A stretch of 64,000 bases of DNA from Ampullaceana balthica (taxonomy: Eukaryota; Mollusca; Gastropoda; Lymnaeidae). A program made the position numbers and the translations under genes. Of the stretch, positions 44,593 through 56,464 are shown piece by piece. The notes under the pieces were generated by a model. It searched no databases. It was not told where the DNA came from and saw only the letters and a list, made by a program, of their open reading frames with translations. The first letter of the stretch is position 1, and every line of letters starts with the position of its first letter. The stretch is taken from NCBI GenBank assembly GCA_944989445.1, contig CALYLW010000015.1:1664124-1728123 (forward strand), written 5' to 3'.

Positions 44593-44744
44593 TGGATGAA
44601 GCGAGTCTAAAACTTAATGAGTGTTAAACACTGGCCAAAATGACTAAAAAGCATGGCAGCCACGACGGAGATTTTTGGTGGAAATAAATTTTATTGATAA
44701 CACCAACAGCGGCCCGCAACCACTATCGTCTGCTGGGAACCTGA

Positions 44745-45935
44745 GACCTGTCAGTTGGCCTGAGACCTTTCAGTTGGCCTGAGACCTTTCAATTGGCCTG
44801 AGACCTGACAGTTGGCCTGAGACCTTTCAGTTGGCCCTAGACCTTTCAGATGGCCCGAGACCTTTCAGTTGGCCTGAGATCTGGCAGTTGGCCTGAGACC
44901 TTTCAGTTGGCCCTAGACCTTTCAGATGGTCCGATTCCTTTCAGTTGGCCGGACACCTTTCAGTTGGCCCGAGACCTTTCAGTTGGCCCGAGACCTTTCA
45001 GTTGGCCTGAAACCTTTCAGTTGGCCTGAGACCTTTCAGTTGCCTTGAGACCTTTCAGTTGCCTCGAGACCTTTCAGTTGGCCTGAGACATGTCAGTTGA
45101 CCTGAGACCTTTCAGTTGGCCTGAAACCTTTCAGTTGGCCTGAGACATGTCAGTTGGCCTGAGACCTTTCAGTTGGCCTGAGACATGTCAGATGGCCTGA
45201 GACCTTTCAGTTGGCATGAGACCTTTCAGTTGGCCTGAGACCTTGCAGTTGACCTGAGACATGTAAGTTTGCCTGAGACCTTTCAGTTGGCCTGAGACCT
45301 TTCAGTTGGCCTGAGACCTTGCAGTAGACCTGAGACATGTCAGTTGACCTGAGACCTTTCAGTTGGCCTGAGACCTTTCAGTTGGCCTGAGACCTTTCAG
45401 TTGGCCTGATACCTTTCAGTTGGCCTGAGACCTTTCAGTTGGCCTGAGACCTTTCAGTTGGCCTGAGACCTTGCAGTTGACCTGAGACCTTTCAGTTGGC
45501 CTGAGACCTTTCAGTTGGCCTGAGACATGTCAGTTGGCCTGAGACATGTATGTTGACCTGAGACCTTTCAGTTGGCCTGAGACATGTCAGTTGGCCTGAG
45601 ACATGTCAGTTGGCCTGAGACCTTTCAGTTGGCCTGAGACCTTTCAGTTGGCCTGAGACCTTGCAGTTGACCTGAGACCTTTCAGTTGGCCTGAGACCTG
45701 GCAGTTGGCCTGAGACCTTTCATTTGGTCTGAAACCTTCAGTTGGCCTGAAACCTTTCAGTTGGCCTGAGACCTGGCAGTTGGCCTGAGACCTGGCAGTT
45801 GGCCTGAGACCTTTCATTTGGTCTGAAACCTTCAGTTGGCCTGAAACCTTTCAGTTGGCCTGAGACCTTTCATTTGGCCTGAAACCTTCAGTTGGCCTGA
45901 AACCTTTCAGTTGGCCTGAGACCTTTTAGTTGACC
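44745..45935. repeat. 19-bp minisatellite, about 62 copies, strongly diversified
   Basis: Unit GCCTGAGACCTTTCAGTTG with variants at the CTTTC site (CATGTC, CTTGC, CTGGC) and GCC/ACC/CCC. Compared with other arrays it is more diverged, but some short blocks recur (for example the CTTTCATTTGGTCTGAAACC phrase near 45720 and 45810). Confidence 0.97.
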
Positions 45936-45939
45936 CCCT

Positions 45940-46700
45940 GTTGTTGTGAATGCCTTAGATGAAACTAATAAACAAATAAAGGCCCAACTTATCAGATCGA
46001 TATTGCTATGTGTGATTAACAAGCGGGTCCAGAATGTTTCTCAGCTCTCTCGGTAGAACTCAGTTTTTCTAATCCGGATTTCGGTGTTTTTCGGCAACGA
46101 CATATTTTTTCCATGAAATTTAAGAACTCGATAATGAACTCATAAATTGTGCAAAGCTAAAAAAAAATTAAATAAATCTTGTTTTATAATAAGACTAGAA
46201 CATTTGTCGCGTATTATTTATAGGTTTCTTTCAATTTTTGCTGATTAAGAGCAAAATAAAAGATCAGAAAGGGAGAGAAAGAAAAATGTATTTAAAAAAA
46301 CAAATTGAAATATAATTGTAAAATACTGGCATCATGACTGGCAACAACATCACTCGTAAAACTTGTCTTACACGAAACACAAACTTTCAGAAAAATAATG
46401 CTCCAAACAACGACGATATTTTGTTCTTACATCAAATCTAGAGGTACTCCGTGACAAACTACCTGTAGGTTAGGATGTTACGCCGTGAGTGTAAGAGTAA
46501 CTCAATCCGATAGGCTCTGTGTGGACAGTCCAAGCGGTTCGAACAGAGACTGACAGAATGGAGGTCTGACTTGCCAGACGCCTGAAACTGCGCGCACGGG
46601 GGTTTGTCTGTGTGAGTAGTCGCTTGCTCCGTGCGCTTGCTCGGCTGGGCTGCTCAGTGAGGCTACATTGATCATTCGGTTTTGTTGGTATCTAGCTACA
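45940..46700. other. Unique AT-rich sequence
   Basis: No gene recognised. Confidence 0.45.
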
Positions 46701-46705
46701 CGTCT

Positions 46706-47045
46706 CGGAGATGTTGGTACTGGACTACACCTGTAAGAGATGTTGGTACTGGACTACACCTGTAAGAGATGTTGGTACTGGACTACACCTGTAAGAGATG
46801 TTGGTACTGGACTACACCTGTAAGAGATGTTGGTACTGGACTACACCTGTAAGAGATGTTGGTTGTGGACTACACCTGTAAGAGATGTTGGTACTGGACT
46901 ACACCAATAAGAGATGTTGGTACTGGACTACACCTGTAAGAGATGTTGGTACTGGACTACACCTGTAAGAGATGTTGGTTCTGGACTACACCTGTAAGAG
47001 ATGTTGGTACTGGACTACACCAATAAGAGATGTTGGTACTGGACA
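46706..47045. repeat. 29-bp minisatellite, 12 copies
   Basis: Unit GAGATGTTGGTACTGGACTA plus CACCTGTAA; variants GGTTGTGG, GGTTCTGG and CACCAATAA. The pattern around CACCAATAA recurs twice (46905 and 47022). Confidence 0.96.
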
Positions 47046-47189
47046 GGAACACGTGCATGTCTACACCAGTCGCCAATGATCTACCTCTATCGAATATGTT
47101 TACAGAACGGCACGATTTGAGAATGTCTGATGACACGAGTGTACGGGAAAACATCAGAACATTTTCATTTAGGGGATTGTAATTGTTAG

Positions 47190-47395
47190 ACATCGAGATT
47201 GTGGGTGACATTAATTGTTAGACATCGAGATTGTGGGTGACATTAATTGTTTGACATCGAGATTGTGGCTGACATTCATTGTTTGACATCGAAATTGTGG
47301 GTGACATTCATTGTTTGACATCGAGATTGAGGGTGACATTCATTGTTTGACATCGAGATTGAGGGTGACATTCATTGTTTGACATCTAGTTTGAG
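47190..47395. repeat. 32-bp tandem repeat subtype A, about 6 copies
   Basis: GACATCGAGATTGTGGGTGA plus CATTAATTGTTT. It grades into subtype B to the right. Confidence 0.94.
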
Positions 47396-47590
47396 GGATA
47401 TATTACTTCTCTGACATCTAGATTGAGGGATATTTTATTTCTCTGACATCTAGATTGAGGGATATATTACTTCTCTGACATCTAGATTGAGGGATATATT
47501 ACTTCTCTGACATCTTGATTGAGGGATATATTACTTCTCTGACATCTAGATTGAGGGATATATTACTTCTCTAACATCTTGATTGAGGAG
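47396..47590. repeat. 32-bp tandem repeat subtype B, about 6 copies
   Basis: GACATCTAGATTGAGGGATA plus TATTACTTCTCT, the same register and length as subtype A. Confidence 0.94.
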
Positions 47591-47599
47591 TTATGTTGA

Positions 47600-49090
47600 A
47601 TGTTTGATGTTATATCAGCCCTCTAAATCTAAAGACAAGACGAAGAGCTCGGACAAGACACTTGGCGCGCGTGCTCTTATTCGGCCATGTCATGTGATCA
47701 CTAAAAAATACATTTGTATATTTCCGGTTGCTTGAACTCCACTCGACATGCCGTACGCCCCATCCCTCTCCCCTCCCACTGTCTTTCATCACCTTTGCCG
47801 CCCCACATCCGTGTTTCCGCTGTTGCGATTTTGGGGGGGTGGGGGGGGTTGGCGGGGTTTGAAGGCAGTTTTGGCCAATCAGCGGCGACCTTTAATTAGA
47901 CAACTTTATGACCTGCTTAGACTTAGAGTTGTTGTTTGGTTTGTCTACTTCATGTACAAGCTGGGATCATTGGCGTCGTCCTTTAGCTGCTGGCAAACAG
48001 GTAAACATGGGAGTAGACTGGCGGAGATGTCTTCAGACTCTCTGGACAGACTGATTTGAAGTGTGCCTTATCTCAGAGAATGTATATACTGTTAGTTATT
48101 CTCTCACAATACTTACCTTCGTTGTATTTTCGAGGTGAAGTACCCGTTTGTTTGACTTCATTTATTTCTAACGTCAATCGTTTTAAAATATGCTTTCAAT
48201 AAGCAACATTTGGTTGCATAATAATAAGAAGAATAAGAATATTAATAATAATAATAAAAATACCAAGAACAGGATCAAAAATAATAATAAATTATATAAA
48301 ATGCAATGAGCCAAACAAACAAACAAGCAAGCAAACGGACAAACAAGCAAACGGACAAACAAGCAAACAAACGACCATAACAGTGTGTTTACCTCCCCCG
48401 TTAACATGACCAGATTTTATCTGGGGGAAATTTCCAGGTGGTCCTAAAATATGTAACTTTTCTTGCTTATTATTTTACAAACTGGCCAACTGATTGCGCT
48501 ACATAAATCAGTCAATAGAATAACACCTGGCTTTCAGGAGATGGCAAAGATTGTGAGACCTGGCTGGCAGATAGTCAATCTCCAAGTTCTAAGGCTACGC
48601 AGGAAACAGTTGTGTTAAAATGAATGGTCAAAGTCATGAAATGGCGTCCACTTTGTATTTGACTCATGAGACTGGGTCAATGGTAGTAGAGCAATTCAAA
48701 GGTTTTTGACTATTATTTTTAAAATGGTAGCTAGTGAGCGAACATGGGAACTAAAGGGTTAGCATATGGCCCAGTGACTCTCTGTGTATGGGCGTTTTAC
48801 CTCATTAAATAATTTTAATGTTAGCCTACTATTGTATATAATTTTAATGTTAGCCTACGATTTGTATATAATTTTTTTTCGTGAACACTATTTTTTCAGC
48901 ATAAATATATGGAAATAGCTTTGTTTAAAATATTTTTAATTTTTTTTTAAAAAGAATAATATAAACACGGTTTTTTATCCTTCCTTCATTAAATACACTA
49001 AGCTAGCTCAAATTAATCTAGAACCAAAAAATACATGTGTATAAAAAGTATCTATTTTAGATCATTTCAAGTCTTCACAGAAAGCCATCA
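47600..49090. other. Unique sequence, AT-rich to the right
   Basis: Microsatellite-like AAT-rich DNA lies at 48222-48300 and AAACAAGCAAACGG-type repeats at 48308-48375. No gene recognised. Confidence 0.45.
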
Positions 49091-49094
49091 AATA

Positions 49095-49358
49095 CGTCCA
49101 GTTGAGTAACCAGTGGTCCAGTTGAGTGACCAGTGGTCCAGTTGAGTGACCAGTGGTCCAGTTGAGTAACCAGTGGTCCAGTTGAGTGACCAGTGGTCCA
49201 GTTGAGTGACCAGTGGTCCAGTTGAGTAACCAGTGGTCCAGTTGAGTGACCAGTGGTCCAGTTGAGTTACCAGTGGTCCAGTTGAGTTACCAGTGGTCCA
49301 GTTGAGTGACCATTGGTCCAGTTGAGTGACCAGTGGTCCAGTTGAGTAACCAGTGTTC
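49095..49358. repeat. 20-bp minisatellite, 13 copies
   Basis: Unit GTCCAGTTGAGTGACCAGTG with GAGTAAC and GAGTTAC variants. Confidence 0.97.
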
Positions 49359-49625
49359 GACTAACTGAATAATTTTCTAGCGAAGTACAGAAAACTTTTT
49401 TCTTGTAAAGTTTAATGCTCACACAATAAAAAGCGGCGACCCTGTTGCACGCAATAATCCCATTTGTTAGTTGGCTTAATTTAGATTTGATGATAGTGAC
49501 AAAGGGAAATGACTTGTACATCATTTTCTTAATTGGAGTAGCCTACCCTTGTCGTTCGTTCTGTTTTGCCGTCTGAGTAAAAAAAAAGTTTGGGTTTTTA
49601 TGGGATGAGTGATGTCTTTGTGTGC

Positions 49626-49827
49626 ATGTTAAGTGCTAGGCCGCCATGTTAAGTGCTAGGCCGCCATGTTAAGTGCTAGGCCGCCATGTTAAGTGCTAGG
49701 CCGCCATGTTAAGTGCTAGGCCGCCATGTGAAGTGCTAGGCAACCATGTTAAGTGCTAGGCCGCCATGTTAAGTGCTAGGCCGCCATGTTAAGTGCTAGG
49801 CCGCCATGTTAAGTGCTAGGCCGCCAG
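49626..49827. repeat. 20-bp minisatellite, 10 copies
   Basis: Unit ATGTTAAGTGCTAGGCCGCC; nearly identical copies (one with GTGAAG and one with CAACC). Confidence 0.97.
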
Positions 49828-50092
49828 GACATTCGGGTGTGTTAGGTTAGATGTAGAAAAATAAATAATAAATGTTTTAACGGCCGCCCTTTACTTGTTG
49901 ATGTCGTGGACACCTCCCCCTCGCCCCGGGATACTCAACCGCCCCTGCTGAAATTCTTTGTTCCGAGTACCGACATGACTGACTTTATGATTCAAGATGG
50001 ATCGAAAATTATTTAATACGGCAACATACACTGATGAATGGGGGGGGGCATGTTGTGGTATACCCCTAGCTCCCCGCCTCTTTAACCTCATG

Positions 50093-50380
50093 TCCATCTC
50101 TGTCCATGTTGTGACGTCAGGTATAAATGACCACATCATGTCCATCTCTGTCCGTGTTGTGACGTCAGGTATAAATGACCACATCATGTCCATCTCTGTC
50201 CGTGTTGTGACGTCAGGTATAAATGACCACATCATGTCCATCTCTGTCCGTGTTGTGACGTCAGGTATAAATGACCACATCATGTCCATCTCTGTCCGTG
50301 TTGTGACGTCAGGTATAAATGACCACATCATGTCCATCTCTGTCCGTGTTGTGACGTCAGGTATAAATGACCACATCATG
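50093..50380. repeat. 48-bp tandem repeat with CRE and TATA-like core, 6 copies
   Basis: Unit GTTGTGACGTCAGGTATAAA then TGACCACATCATGTCCATCTCTGTCC. Each copy holds the palindromic cAMP-response element TGACGTCA followed 3 bp later by TATAAAT. Copies are almost identical. The 48-bp length explains open frames on both strands. Confidence 0.96.
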
Positions 50381-50584
50381 TCATGCCTAAAACAACCCTC
50401 TCAAGTTTTTAACAGCGCTTCATTTTCAACCAACAAACTAAAGCTACTGTACAAACAGGCTGGGGGTGGAGGGGGGGGTCCCGTGGTCGGCCAAAGCCTG
50501 TGAGTCGACTTGATCAAGACGGTACGCCGGACAAGAAGCAAACCAGATACCCTATAAGATAAACAATACGTAAATAAAACCATT

Positions 50585-50705
50585 CATTCAAACAATTCAA
50601 TAGTCTAGTCATTTATTCAGACAATACAATAGTCAAGTCATTTATTCAAACAATTCAATAGTCAAGTCATTTATTCAGACAATACAATAGTCAAACCATT
50701 TGTTA
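50585..50705. repeat. 31-bp tandem repeat, 4 copies
   Basis: Unit CAATAGTCAAGTCATTTATT plus CAAACAATT; CAAACAATT and CAGACAATA forms alternate, forming a 62-bp dimer. Confidence 0.95.
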
Positions 50706-50774
50706 CTTTTATTGAATTCAGAGTTTCAAAAAAATATATTCGAAAGTGAAACTAGAATAGACACGGAAGTAGGT

Positions 50775-50900
50775 TGAACGCGATTTCACTGTTGAATGTG
50801 GGGCTAAGACAGCACGGTGGTCGGTGGGACTTGGCTGTCATTGTTGAATGTGTGGTTAGGACAGCATGGTGGTGGGTGGGTGGGGCTCGGCTGTCAATAA
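50775..50900. repeat. ~55-bp imperfect duplication
   Basis: TTGAATGTGGGGCTAAGACAGCACGGTGGTCGGTGGG-type phrase (key GACAGCAYGGTGG) occurs twice just left of the 20-bp array. Confidence 0.8.
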
Positions 50901-50904
50901 AGAG

Positions 50905-51780
50905 GCAGAGACACCAAATGTCAGACGGAGACACCAAATGTCAGACGGAGACACCAAATGTCAGACGGAGACACCAAATGTCAGACGGAGACACCAAATG
51001 TCAGACGGAGACACCAAATGTCAGACGGAGACACCAAATGTCAGACAGAGACACCAAATGTCAGACGGAGACACCTAATGTCAGACGGAGACACCAAATG
51101 TCAGACAGAGACACCAAATGTCAAGCAGAGAACCAAATGTCAGACACAGACACCAAATGTCAGGCAGAGACACCAAATGTCAGGCGGAGACACCAAATGT
51201 CAGACGGAGACACCAAATGTCAGACGGAGACACCAAATGTCAGGCAGAGAACCAAATGTCAGGCAGAGAACCAAATGTCAGGCAGAGACACCAAATGTCA
51301 GGCGGAGACATCAAATGTCAGGCGGAGACATCAAATGTCAGGCGGAGACACCAAATGTCAGACGGAAACACCAAATGTCAGACGGAAACACCAAATGTCA
51401 GGCAGATAACCAAATGTCAGACGGAGACACCAAATGTCAAACGGAGACACCAAATGTCTGGCGGAGACACCAAATGTCAGGCGGAGACACCAAATGTCAG
51501 ACGGAGACACCAAATGTCAGACGGAGACACCAAATGTCAGACGGAGACACCAAATGTCAGGCGGAGACACCAGATGTCAGATGGAGACACCAGATGTCAG
51601 ATGGAGACACCAAATGTCAGGCGGAGACACCAAATTACAGGCGGAGACACCAAATTACAGGCGGAGACACCAAATTACAGGCGGAGACACCAAATTACAG
51701 GCGGAGACACCAAATGTCAGGCGGAGACACCAAATGTCAGGCGGAGACACCAAATGTCAGGCAGAGACAACAAATGTCAA
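50905..51780. repeat. 20-bp minisatellite, about 44 copies
   Basis: Unit GACGGAGACACCAAATGTCA. Variants AGGCGGAG, CAGAGAACC (18 bp) and AAATTACAG each occur in runs, so newly arisen variants spread locally. Overlapping frames rich in NVRRRHQMS or DGDTKCQTE are an artefact. Confidence 0.97.
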
Positions 51781-51892
51781 AACAACGGTGTTTTCATTCA
51801 ACACATGCCTATCGGGAAGGAAATACAGCTGCATGCCGGGAAGGAAATTTAATCAATAAGATAGATGGTATTAAATAATTATAGTGTTTATT

Positions 51893-51975
51893 TTCAACAT
51901 ACACCCCATATGTTTAAACGGCTTGGCCTACCCATATGTTTATACGCTTTGCCCAACCATATGTTTAAAATCTCT
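51893..51975. repeat. ~30-bp repeat, 3 diverged copies
   Basis: CCATATGTTTAAACGGCTTG, then CCATATGTTTATACGCTTTG, then CCATATGTTTAAAATC; spacing 30-32 bp. Confidence 0.88.
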
Positions 51976-51979
51976 GCTC

Positions 51980-52630
51980 TACAATAAAATCCACCTTGCT
52001 TACAATCCAAGAATTACAGTAACTGTTACCAGCATTCAACTTATCTATCTTTTTATGCTTCTCTCGGGGTAATGTGTACTGACATAATGGGTAATATATT
52101 TGATTTTGTTTTCAGTCCCAACTTTGCAAATGCTTGTTGAAGGCCAAGGCCGTGCTTTCAAGGGTGTAGTGGAGAGATAGTGCCTCGGTATATCATCGTC
52201 TTGAGCAACGGCCGCATAGAGATTCTGCTATTCAATCATTTGTCGTTCATCTAGAATCTAGATTATGAAATATTTATATGTATGCCTTGAATTTTATATG
52301 TGCGTGGTTGGCTTTTTAGAACAATGGTTTGAAAGCTCACCAATCATACATCGTATTTATTGTGAAGGTGAAATGTTGCTCACTTCACATTATTTCAAAC
52401 TCACAGTGGCTTAATGGAACGTGCCCAAAGTTGAGACCGTTAACAACCAGGGGAGACAGCTACAACCAGAACGTGGGAAGGGTACACAACTCTAAAACAT
52501 ATCTTTCGTTTTCTATGGCGCTTGGTTGATTAACTTAAATTTTAAAAATTCTGGGGCCCTGAACATGTATTTTTTCCATATACAATATGAGCATTAAACA
52601 AGAATTGAAAAACAAACGTCGTGCAGGCGT
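51980..52630. other. Unique sequence with one possible small terminal exon
   Basis: A good acceptor TTTTGTTTTCAG ends at 52115 and is followed by an in-frame stretch closing with TAG at 52178-52180. Without a recognisable protein or partner exon it stays unassigned. Confidence 0.3.
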
Positions 52631-52637
52631 AGATGGA

Positions 52638-53035
52638 TGTAGATGAAACTTTGCGCACTTGCCCTTATGTAGATGAAACTTGGCGCACTTGCCCTTATGT
52701 ATATGAAACTTGGCGCACCTGCCCTAATGTAGATGAAACTTGGCGCACCTGCCCTTATGTAGATGAAACTTGGCGCACCTGCCCTTATGTAGATGAAACT
52801 TGGCGCACCTGCCCTTATGTAGATGAAACTTGGCGCACTTGCCCTTATGCAGATGAAACTTGGCGCACTTGCCCTTATGCAGATGAAACTTGGCGCACTT
52901 GCCCTTATGTAGATGAAACTTGGCGCACTTGCCCTTATGTAGATGAAACTTGGCGCACTTGCCCTTATGTAGATGAAACTAGGTGCACTTGCCCTTATGT
53001 AGATGAAATGTGGTGCACATGCCCTTATTATATAG
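52638..53035. repeat. 30-bp tandem repeat subtype, 13 copies
   Basis: Unit GTAGATGAAACTTGGCGCAC plus TTGCCCTTAT; CTTG/CCTG blocks are clustered. Confidence 0.96.
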
Positions 53036-53255
53036 ATGAAATGTGGTGCACATGCCCTTATTATGTAGAATAAACTTGATCCACATGCCCTTATTATGTA
53101 GAATAAACTTGATGCACATGCCCTTATTATGTAGAATAAACTTGATGCACATGCCCTTATTATGTAGAATAAACTTGATGCACATGCCCTTATTATGTAG
53201 AATAAACTTGATGCACATGCCCTTATTATGTAGATTAGACTTGGTGCACACGCCC
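53036..53255. repeat. ~33-bp tandem repeat subtype, 7 copies
   Basis: Unit GTAGAATAAACTTGATGCAC plus ATGCCCTTATTAT. It evolved from the 30-bp subtype by a 3-bp TAT insertion and substitutions; transitional copies at 52985-53060 carry TGAAATGTGGTGCACATG. Confidence 0.96.
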
Positions 53256-53259
53256 TTGT

Positions 53260-54205
53260 TATCAAGACTTATTATTAGTCTATTGAAACCTTACTATTCA
53301 TTCCTTCATTGCGGAGAGCCCCTATATCTAATATTCTAGTGTATCACCCGTTAAAAATGACGGAAGTTTTCAAAATAAATACACATCAGATTAAAAAATA
53401 ACGTAATACAGAACTTTCATTTATTTTATTTATTTTTATTTGATTCATTTATTATCCTATTGAACCCCATAGCCACTAGTTTCATATAATTTACATGAAT
53501 AACGATAGCCGTAAAACAACGTGAGTATAGCTAAACTTGAGTGGTAATACACCTCCTAGCGCTACTTCCAACCTACCTTCAACCTACCTCACACCTACCT
53601 CACACCTACCTCACACATTCCTCCGTATGAAATAAATGTAATCCACAACACGGGGAAACCTCATGCCATCCACAATATCATCCACTTTGCTTAAGTTTTT
53701 AAAAAATAAGGACGAGCTCCAATCGAATGGGTGAAACAGTTCGTCTACCTGACTGTACTGTCTAACAGATCAACTTCAGCACACGCACTGGGCCTGTGAT
53801 AATCTGAGCAACAGTCAACTGTTTTTTTTTAAATTTTAATTTATAAAAAATGTATTTAAATCTCCCTTGTTTATCTTTTTTGGGTTTCCCAGTCGAGCTC
53901 ACCTCTGTTTATACGTCATCCAAACTTTCAGACATGCACCGTGACCAGAAGTATTGCTCGGCCGTTGTGGTAGGCCAGGGTACTCTTAACGTGGGATGGC
54001 TGAAATATGTTGTGGGGTGCGGATTTATGCGTGTTGAAACCGTGCGGGGGTGGGGGCTAGCTTTTTCAAGCAGTCTATGAGTGTTCTAGGGGTGATCTAG
54101 GGGTGTATTAGAGGTGATCTAGGGGTGCTACAATAATGAAGGGTGCGCGGGTTCCAGTAGATTTGTGTTATGGGGTGGGGTGGTAAAATTGTTCTGGGAT
54201 AAGGC
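53260..54205. other. Unique AT-rich sequence
   Basis: A short ACCTACCTCACA repeat lies at 53568-53622 and GGGGTGATCTAG-type repeats at 54085-54130. No gene recognised. Confidence 0.5.
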
Positions 54206-54208
54206 TGC

Positions 54209-54340
54209 AAAAATGTTATTTAAAAATGTTATTTAAAAATGTTATTTAAAAATGCTATTTAAAAATGTTATTTAAAAATGTTATTTAAAAATGTTATTTA
54301 AAAATGTTATTTAAAAATGTTATTTAAAAATGTTATTTAT
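54209..54340. repeat. 14-bp minisatellite, about 10 copies
   Basis: Unit AAAATGTTATTTAA, one copy with GCTATT. Confidence 0.97.
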
Positions 54341-54439
54341 CCAAGATGGAGCGGGGACCGCACTCTTTTTATCATTTGCTCATTAAAACAGTGCTCAGTT
54401 GTGGGGAAAATATGGCGTCATTATTGGGTGTTGAAATTA

Positions 54440-54835
54440 TGACGTCATCTAGTCTAGTTCACACTCCTACACACCAAGTCCTAATAATGAAGTCATCTAG
54501 TCTAGCGCACACACTCCTACACACCAAGTCCTAATAATGAAGTCATCTAGTCTAGCGCACACACTCCTACACACCAAGTCCTAATAATGACGTCATCTAG
54601 TCTAGTGCACACACTCCTACACACCAAGTCCTAATAATGACGTCATCTAGTCTAGTGCACACACTCCTACACAGCAAGTCCTAATAATGACGTCATCTAG
54701 TCTAGTGCACACACTCCTACACACCAAGTCCTAATAATGACGTTATCTAGTCTAGTGCACACACTCCTACACACCTAGACTTAATAATGACGTCATCTAG
54801 TCTAGTACACACACTACTACACACCAAGTCCTAGT
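54440..54835. repeat. ~50-bp tandem repeat with CRE palindrome, 8 copies
   Basis: Unit AATGACGTCATCTAGTCTAG then TGCACACACTCCTACACACCAAGTCCTAAT. ATGACGTCAT is a perfect 10-bp palindrome and full CRE/ATF site. Five of eight copies keep TGACGTCA, two have TGAAGTCA and one TGACGTTA. Confidence 0.96.
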
Positions 54836-55004
54836 GTGTTTGGTTTCAGTGTTCGTCTCGGCTCAGTTCGTTTTGCCCCGAGGTACAACTTGAGTTTTGA
54901 GGATTAATTTATGAATGAGATTATGGATTTATTTCGTGTCCGCTCGGTCTTCTTATGGCTTAAATAAACCTGGATCGGTGGAATATTTAATATTGCTCTG
55001 TGTC

Positions 55005-55600
55005 TTAGTGGAGTTCTGAGTGTGTCTTGGTGGAGTTCTGAGTGTGTCATTGTGGAGTTCTGAGTGTGTCTTGGTCGAGTTCTGAGTGTGTCTTGGTGGA
55101 GTTCTGAGTGTGTCTTGGTGGAGTTCTGAGTGTGTCTTTTTGGAGTTCTGAGTGTGTCTTTGTGGAGTTCTGAATGTGTCTTTGTGGAGTTATGAGTGTG
55201 TCTTGGTGGAGTTCTGAGTGTGTCTTGGTGGAGTTCTGAATGTGTCTTTGTGGAGTTCTGAGTGTGTCTTTGTGGAGTTCTAAATGTGTCATTGTGGAGT
55301 TCTGAGTGTGTCTTTGTGGAGTTCTGAATGTGTCTTTGTGGAGTTATGAGTGTGTCTTGGTGGAGTTCTGAGTGTGTCTTGGTGGAGTTCTGAATGTGTC
55401 TTTGTGGAGTTCTGAGTGTGTCTTTGTGGAGTTCTAAATGTGTCATTGTGGAGTTCTGAGTGTGTCTTTGTCGAGTTCTGAGTGTGTCTTTGTGGAGTTC
55501 TGAGTGTGTCTTGGTGGATTTCTTAGTGTGTCTTGGTAGAGTTCTGAATGTGTCTTTGTGGAGTTCTGAATGTGTCTTTGTTTAGTTATTAGTGTGTCTT
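55005..55600. repeat. 22-bp minisatellite, about 27 copies, with a 154-bp duplicated block
   Basis: Unit GTGTGTCTTTGTGGAGTTCT plus GA. A seven-unit pattern (CATTGTGG, CTTGGTGG, GTTATGAG and so on) ending near 55292 repeats ending near 55446, giving a higher-order period of 154 bp. Confidence 0.96.
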
Positions 55601-55739
55601 TTCTGGTAGTATTTTTTTATCCTTTCACACACAAATACCAATCATCACTCCTGATGTGTCCCTCCACTGAACCATCCCAGCCCGTTCCGCTCCGACACTG
55701 AGATCCCAAACTTTTAGACTTCGTGTTTTGCTGAAGTTA

Positions 55740-56460
55740 TATAGTATGTAGCCGGGACTATAGCTGGGCATATAGCCGGGACTATAGCTGGGCCTGTAGC
55801 CGGGACTATACCTGGGCCTGTAGCCGGGACTATAGCTGGGCCTGTAGCCGGGACTATAGCTGGGCCTGTAGCCGGGACTATAGCTGGGCCTGTAGCCGGG
55901 ACTATAGCTGGGCCTGTAGCCGGGACTATAGCTGGGCCTGTAGCCGGGACTATAGCTGGGCATGTAGCCGGGACTATAGCTGGGCCTGTAGCTGGGACTG
56001 TAGCTGCGCCTGTAGCCTGGGCTATAGCTGGGCCTGTATCCGGGAATATAGCTGAGCCTGTAGCCGGGACTGTAGCTGGGCCTGTAGCCGGGACTATAGC
56101 CGGGTCTATAGCCAGGCCTGTAGCTGAGCATGTAGCCGGGCCTGTAGCCGGGACTACAGCCGGGCCTGTAGCCGGGCCTGTACCTGGGCATGTAGCAGGC
56201 CTGTAGCCGGGACTATAGCCAGGTCTGTAGCAGGGACTTAGCTGGGACTGTAAATAGGCCTTTAGCAGGGCTTGTAGCTTGGCATGTAGCTGGGCCTGTA
56301 GCTGGGCCTGTACCTGGGCATGTAGCTGGGCCTGCAGCTAGGCCTGTAGCCGGGCGTGTAGCTGGGCCTGTAGCAGTGACTTAGCTGGGACTGTAAATAG
56401 GCCTTTAGCAGGGCCTGTAGCTGGGCCTGTAGCCGGGCCTGTAGTTTGGTCTTTACTGCC
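55740..56460. repeat. 24-bp (12-bp dimer) minisatellite, about 30 copies, decaying rightward
   Basis: Unit GGGCCTGTAGCCGGGACTAT plus AGCT. It is regular to 55990, then breaks down to 12-bp monomers (GGGCCTGTAGCT). The segment GCAGTGACTTAGCTGGGACT near 56370 repeats one near 56230, about 142 bp apart. Confidence 0.95.
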
Positions 56461-56464
56461 GGAT

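Noticed and set aside
50774..51878. Arg/Gln-rich repeat ORFs (211-306 residues)
   Set aside because: 20-bp array; the frame shifts with each unit and several frames are simultaneously open.
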